Origin: Branchipolynoe longqiensis
Taxonomy: Eukaryota > Annelida > Polychaeta > Phyllodocida > Polynoidae
NCBI GenBank assembly: GCA_030323885.1
Contig: CM059193.1
Coordinates: 51,488,749-51,552,748, forward strand
Direction: 5' to 3'
DNA: 64,000 nt
The notes under the pieces are model-generated. The model searched no databases, was not told the origin of the DNA, and saw nothing but the letters and a program-made list of their open reading frames with translations. This document shows, piece after piece, positions 49,301 through 55,300 of this stretch (the stretch's first letter is position 1; the number at the start of each line of letters is the position of its first letter). The translations under genes were made by a program, and so were the position numbers.

Positions 49301-52300
49301 ATTACTAGGATAGGGCAAGGACTGGTTAGCTCGGTCTCAGGATAATGTCACTGAGTGGGAAATCGGGTCATGGTGCCAGCGACCTGGTCTCCAGGTGGTG
49401 CAGCACTATAAGTCGCCATGAGTGCGTACTGTGAAAAGTTATTTATGTACATCGGGTATTATGAGTAAATAGTGTCAAACGGCAGCTGGTCGTTTACCAC
49501 TAACATGTCATTGATACGGCTTGACAACGCTCATCCGTCACATGCAATCCATCATTTAATTAACATTGGACAAAATAAGTTTTGTACCTGTTCACATTCC
49601 TTGGGTAATAATTGCACGCGTGTTACTATGAATAGAGCAGTGCCGAAATACACTAGTATCATATGAAGTCAGGCCATATAATTCCAAAGTGAATAGTCAA
49701 ATAACTCTGTGCAAGTGCAATTAAAAAAAATTAAACTAAATAAATCAATAGTGAAAAGATGATATTACATACTTGTAGGCATGTGGACGATTTCTCATGG
49801 TTGAGCGAATTGGTTTCAAATGGGTCTCAGTCGGTAACCATCCTGATATAATCTTAGATGTTGCTAGGAATAGGATGTCATTTCCGATAAACAAAAATGG
49901 CGCCCGCTGATGTGCTATTTCAAGTAGGAGTTGACCGTGATTCTAATAAACGTCACTGAGTGTATGAAGATACTGTGTTTGGATATGAAAATGAGGGGGG
50001 ACCGTTTGCAATCAATCAATCAATCAATAGGATACAGCTATAATAGGCCTTGGACCTGTTAGCCACTCTTAATTAATAGAAATGGAGACAGTTCTTCAGA
50101 TGTGGTCGATCGTAGCAACTGTCACCGGCTCCAAGATATGGTCAGTCCAATGATATTGAACTAAAACTAGACTAAAATGTCGTTGAATTCTAACGTTATT
50201 ATTATTCTGTATATGTTTGCTTCAATTCAGGGAAATGGACAATTTGTCCAGTTATGTAAAGATTCTCCCCACACCCCTTTTTCGTTGTCCAACCAAAGAA
50301 AAGAAAATTTGTGAGCACATTGCAGAAATAGTATTCTTTCACTCGACTACTAATTTCTGTTAGCGTCAAGGATATTAAAGTTGAATAATCCGATGGTTTT
50401 GAGTTTCTGGCATTTTAAAAATAAATTTTATAGATAAATATATTAGATTGATTGTATGATAGACCTTACCTTTTAGTTTGATGTAACTTTTATATCAAAT
50501 GGCTAGTTTTGGAGATATTTGAAATTAATTTTGGCAAGCACATCAAAACTCAACACGCTTCAGTAGTGACAGTTTCTATTACATTGACTTAGTATTCCTT
50601 TCTGTACAGCAACAAATGTAATACCTAGATCAATATCTAAGTTAGATACCCCGAATGAAATCTGATGGGTATTTTGGTTTACAAAATGTGATGCTTCCAT
50701 CGGACTATGCAACTATATATTACTTTTATTAGCACATTTCTTATCTAATTTTGAATTAATAGTCTTAGCTCTGAATGCGTGCAGATGCAATTTATCTACA
50801 GGATGCTTACCTCTGTATTTAAGACAGCTATACGTAAAACAAAATTAAAAAGAAGACAAAGGTTCATTGTGTTCATATGGACTTTGCATACATGTGTAAT
50901 AAATAAACTACCTCAGGCTACAACAGATCTTAGTGGGGCAGAGGTTAAGGATGGATTTAGGGTTTTTTAATTCCCAGATCCATATCATCTTCTCGATCAC
51001 CAACTTAAAAAAAATCTTTTTTTGATTAAATAATAAAAATTGCTGAAGAGCCCATTTTGCCTAGGAGAATGGCCCGAGCAAGGTGTTGCTTATCTAGTGT
51101 AAACGGTTCAAAGATGTGGGCGCATTGTCTTGTTATCATTCCTTAACAGGTACCAGGTTCTCGTACCACACTCGCCTTTGCCTTGTGCGTGGCCTCGGGT
51201 CTGAACCTACATCTCGGATAGGTATGGGCTCAGTGTTATCTGCGGAACTATCTGTTCTTATCAGGGAAAGGCACGTCTCAGCACAGAGACCATTGTAATG
51301 TGGCTGCTGTCTCACCGCAGAGACCATTGTGGCTGCTGTTCAGCGCAGAGACCATTGTAATGTGGCTACTGTCTCAGTGCAGATGCCATTGTAATGGGGC
51401 TGCTGTCTCAGTGCAGAGACCATTGTAATGTGGCTGCTGTCTCAGCACAGACACCATTGTAATGTGGCTGTTATCTCAGCGCAGAGACCACTGTAATGTG
51501 GCTGCTGTCTCAGCGCAGAGACCATTGTAATGTGGATGTTGTCTCAGCGCAGATACCATTGTAATGTGGCTGCTGTCTCAGTGCAGATACCATTGTAATG
51601 TGGCTGCTGTTCAGCGCAGATACCATTGTAATGTGGCTACTGTCTCAGCGTAGATACCATTGTAATGCGGCTGCTGTCTCAGTGCAGAGACCATTGTAAT
51701 GTGGCTACTGTCTCAGTGCAGATACCATTGTAATGTGGCTGCTGTTCAGCGCAGATACCATTGTACGGGTACATTATAACTAGCAGTTTATGAATGCGTC
51801 CAAGATGTCTTAGTGTTACCAAACACAATGTATGACAAGATGCGCCACTTAGTACCAGAGCAGCACCATAAAGTCACCAGGAGTATGCACTGTTACAAGT
51901 CAGTACCCATTCTGATAGGGCTATAGATGTTTGTAGGACATAAAACCTCAGAAAACATCTACTGAACACATACGTTAACAATATTCCATCTCGGTAGCGT
52001 CTGGAGTGTTAGTAGCAGCATATCTTTGGGGCATAGTCACTGATAAAGTGTGACACTGCGCCCCAGGACTGTGCAGTCGGCAGCATTAGTATTGTGTACT
52101 CACCAGCACTTTAGTACTATATACTCTCTAGTACTGTTTACTCGCCAGCACAACCAGATGGGATGGCCGAATGAGTTAGAGCGTCCTCTCCCGTGTTGGT
52201 AGATCGTGGGTTCGAACTATGGTCGAGTCAAACCAATGACATAAAAATTGGTACTTGTTGCTTTCTAGCCTGGCGCTCGGCATTAGGATAGGGCAGCTAA

Positions 52301-55300
52301 TATTAGGTACTCCAAACAAAGGACTGGTTGCTGATGCTGACTGGCCATGGGAAAAAATAGGAGACTTGCTCTCAGACACATCCCTTTGAACATTGTCTGC
52401 TGCGAGTGAATGCATCAGAGCTAAAAATAAGTACTTTCACAGTAAAGTAGAGATCACTAGCTTTAGTTTCATATCCATTACAACCAACTTTGAACAGGAA
52501 GAATTTTTGTTTAAAAGAGAAGAGGTTTGAAAACTTTGGAATGATCTTAAAACAGTATTTTACCAAATATATTTTATGAAAAATATAATATTACAGAGAA
52601 AAATTCTTTCTCTGCAAATCTGTGTACATTGTTAACCACCATTTAGCACTCACTCTTAGCAGTTTTGACTTAACGATAGGATGGGTATGCTAATTAGAGT
52701 AATCAATTTTTTATAGGTTTTTTACATGTAGATATAGCTTAAAGACAATGTAATCACATTATAGATATTTGCATTCTGATCATATTGATACAAACATCAA
52801 GTCAATATCTGAAATAGAACCAGAGATATTAATTTTCTAAAGATTTGTTAAAATCAAGGACGGTTAGTGAAAATTGTACGATTTGCCATGTTTGATGTCA
52901 AATTGCCCAACAAATATTTATTTGAAAGGTCTGACAAAAATGGAAATTATCATTTGTACTAGAAATAATAAGTTAAAAGAATAATGATGTGATTAAAATA
53001 TAATTTGCCTTCAGCAGGCAGCCTCTAACATCAGGATTTAAGCATTTGCAGAATCATGAAAAATGTGTGTAAAATTTAGGGCAAAAATTAGATATTTAAA
53101 AAATCCATAACTCCAGGCCTAATAGACCAATTTTCCATATTATAAATATTTATAGTCAGATTGATAACTGTACCATTTGCAAATTAACTTCATAAACAGA
53201 AAAATTCAGTTTGGAGTACCAATATGCAACAATGGAATCGTCACGGATGTGCAGGGACCATACGGGATGGCCGAATGAGTTGAGCGTACGTCTCCCGTTT
53301 TGCTAGGTCGTGGGGTATGAACCCATGTCCAGTCAAACCAATGACGTAAAAATTGATACTTGTCTCTTCCTAGCCAGTGCAACGACTGGTTTGCTCAGTG
53401 TCAGGATAATGTGACTGAGTGGGATATCAGTTCATGGTGCTGGTGACCATGACTGCACACTGCCAAGTCGGTAACCGTCCTGAGATGACCTTAGATGTTG
53501 CCATATGAAATTCGCAGGAAATACAACTTTACCAAAGTAAAATCACAAGCAGACTTTTAAGGCTCAAGCTCGATTAGAAAATGAGGTATAAAAATGTGGA
53601 TTTTTTTCTCAGAGGCACAACAGAGGAAGAATTTGTTTGTTTGTTGTTTTACGTCCTAGCAACATCTAAGGTCATATCAGGACGGGTACCGACTTATGAC
53701 AGTGTGCACTCATGGCAACTTTATAGTGCTGCCCCACTGAGAAACCAGGCCGCCGACACCATGACCTGGTATCCCACTTAGTCACATTATCCTGACACTG
53801 AGCACACCAGTCCTTGCCATGTCCTAATAATGCCGAGCGCCTGGCTAGGAAGCGACAAGTATCAATGTTTAAGTCATTGGTTTGACTCGACCAGGGTTCA
53901 AACCCACGACCTACCATCACGGGAGACAGATGCTCTAACTCATTCAGCCATCCCGTCTGGTAACAGAGGAAGAAAGAAAATAAGATTCCTCAAAAATCGC
54001 ATTTTATGTAATTTGTGCAATGGAAATATACATATACAGTAAAACCTCTCTAAAAGTGGTCCATTTAAGGAGGTGGTCGGTTTAGAGATATAGAATATCC
54101 TTACAATGGTATTGTTGGGACCCAAATAAAGCACTCGATATAGGGGAGTGGTCGATATAGGGGAGTGGTCGATATAGGGGAGTGGTCGATATAGGGGAGT
54201 GGTCGAAAAAAGGGAGTGGCCGATATAGGGGAGTGGTCGGTATAGAAAGGTTTTACTGTACATATGAAAAAGCCCAATTTTGACTTTTGTTGGCGTTATT
54301 GTATTTTGTCAAATTTTCTGCTATCCATTAATAATGGACAAGCTAAAAAAGGCAAAAAGAAGGTCTTAAATTGATCACAGTGACCTAATTGGACTTTTCA
54401 ACAACATTTCCTGAAGGTGTTCCAACATTCCATGAGGACTGTCCACTGTCATTTTGCCGTCCTGTTCTAGGGCATAACTTGGAGTGTGCAGTGTTTTTCT
54501 AAATTAGCTTAATGACGGCACCCGAAAGCTCCCGCTTCAACTTTAAAGTCTATGATTGCAAAAATATAAATTCAAGCACATTCAAGGCTTTCGGTGAGAC
54601 GTGCAAACCCAGATTATAATACTAATAGTAGTCCTCGTGAGTGTGTGGGTGGTCTTAAATGGGCATGTGCCTTTGGCTCATTTGAAATAACCGTGTACGC
54701 CTATGTGCATCCTTAAAGGGATTACAATATATATATTATGGAATATGCAGGGTTATATGAGTTGTTCTCAGAAACTATGAACCACATTTGTGACATGGAG
54801 ACCAAATGTGCAAGCATTCCAAATAATAGTAGAATCCATATTCATATGAAGGTTTACATGATGCTCTTATGTTAGAGTTGACAAGAAATAATTTCACTTT
54901 TTGATTTTTAACTTATACAAATTGAGAAAAATGTGAAAATGAACCAAGTAACATCCATCCATAACATCAGTTTAACACATACCAGAAATTCAAACAAGGT
55001 TTTATTGATTACAGTTAGGCAAACAAGATTATATCTTACAACAAAAAAAAGATTTAAAAAAAGGTTTAGGTAGATAGATGCATGGTGTCGATATGCAAAA
55101 CATCACATTTTCACAAAATTATACTCATACTAGTCAGAGCATATCTTGGATACATTTTGTGGAATAGATTAAAGCTGGGTATTCTAATGAAACATCAACA
55201 TTTCAAAACAAAAGATTCTAGATTTTATTCTACATATCAAACTTAAGATACTGATGCACGTATTGAGGATTTGTTGCCACATAGAACTTAGAAGGGAATA

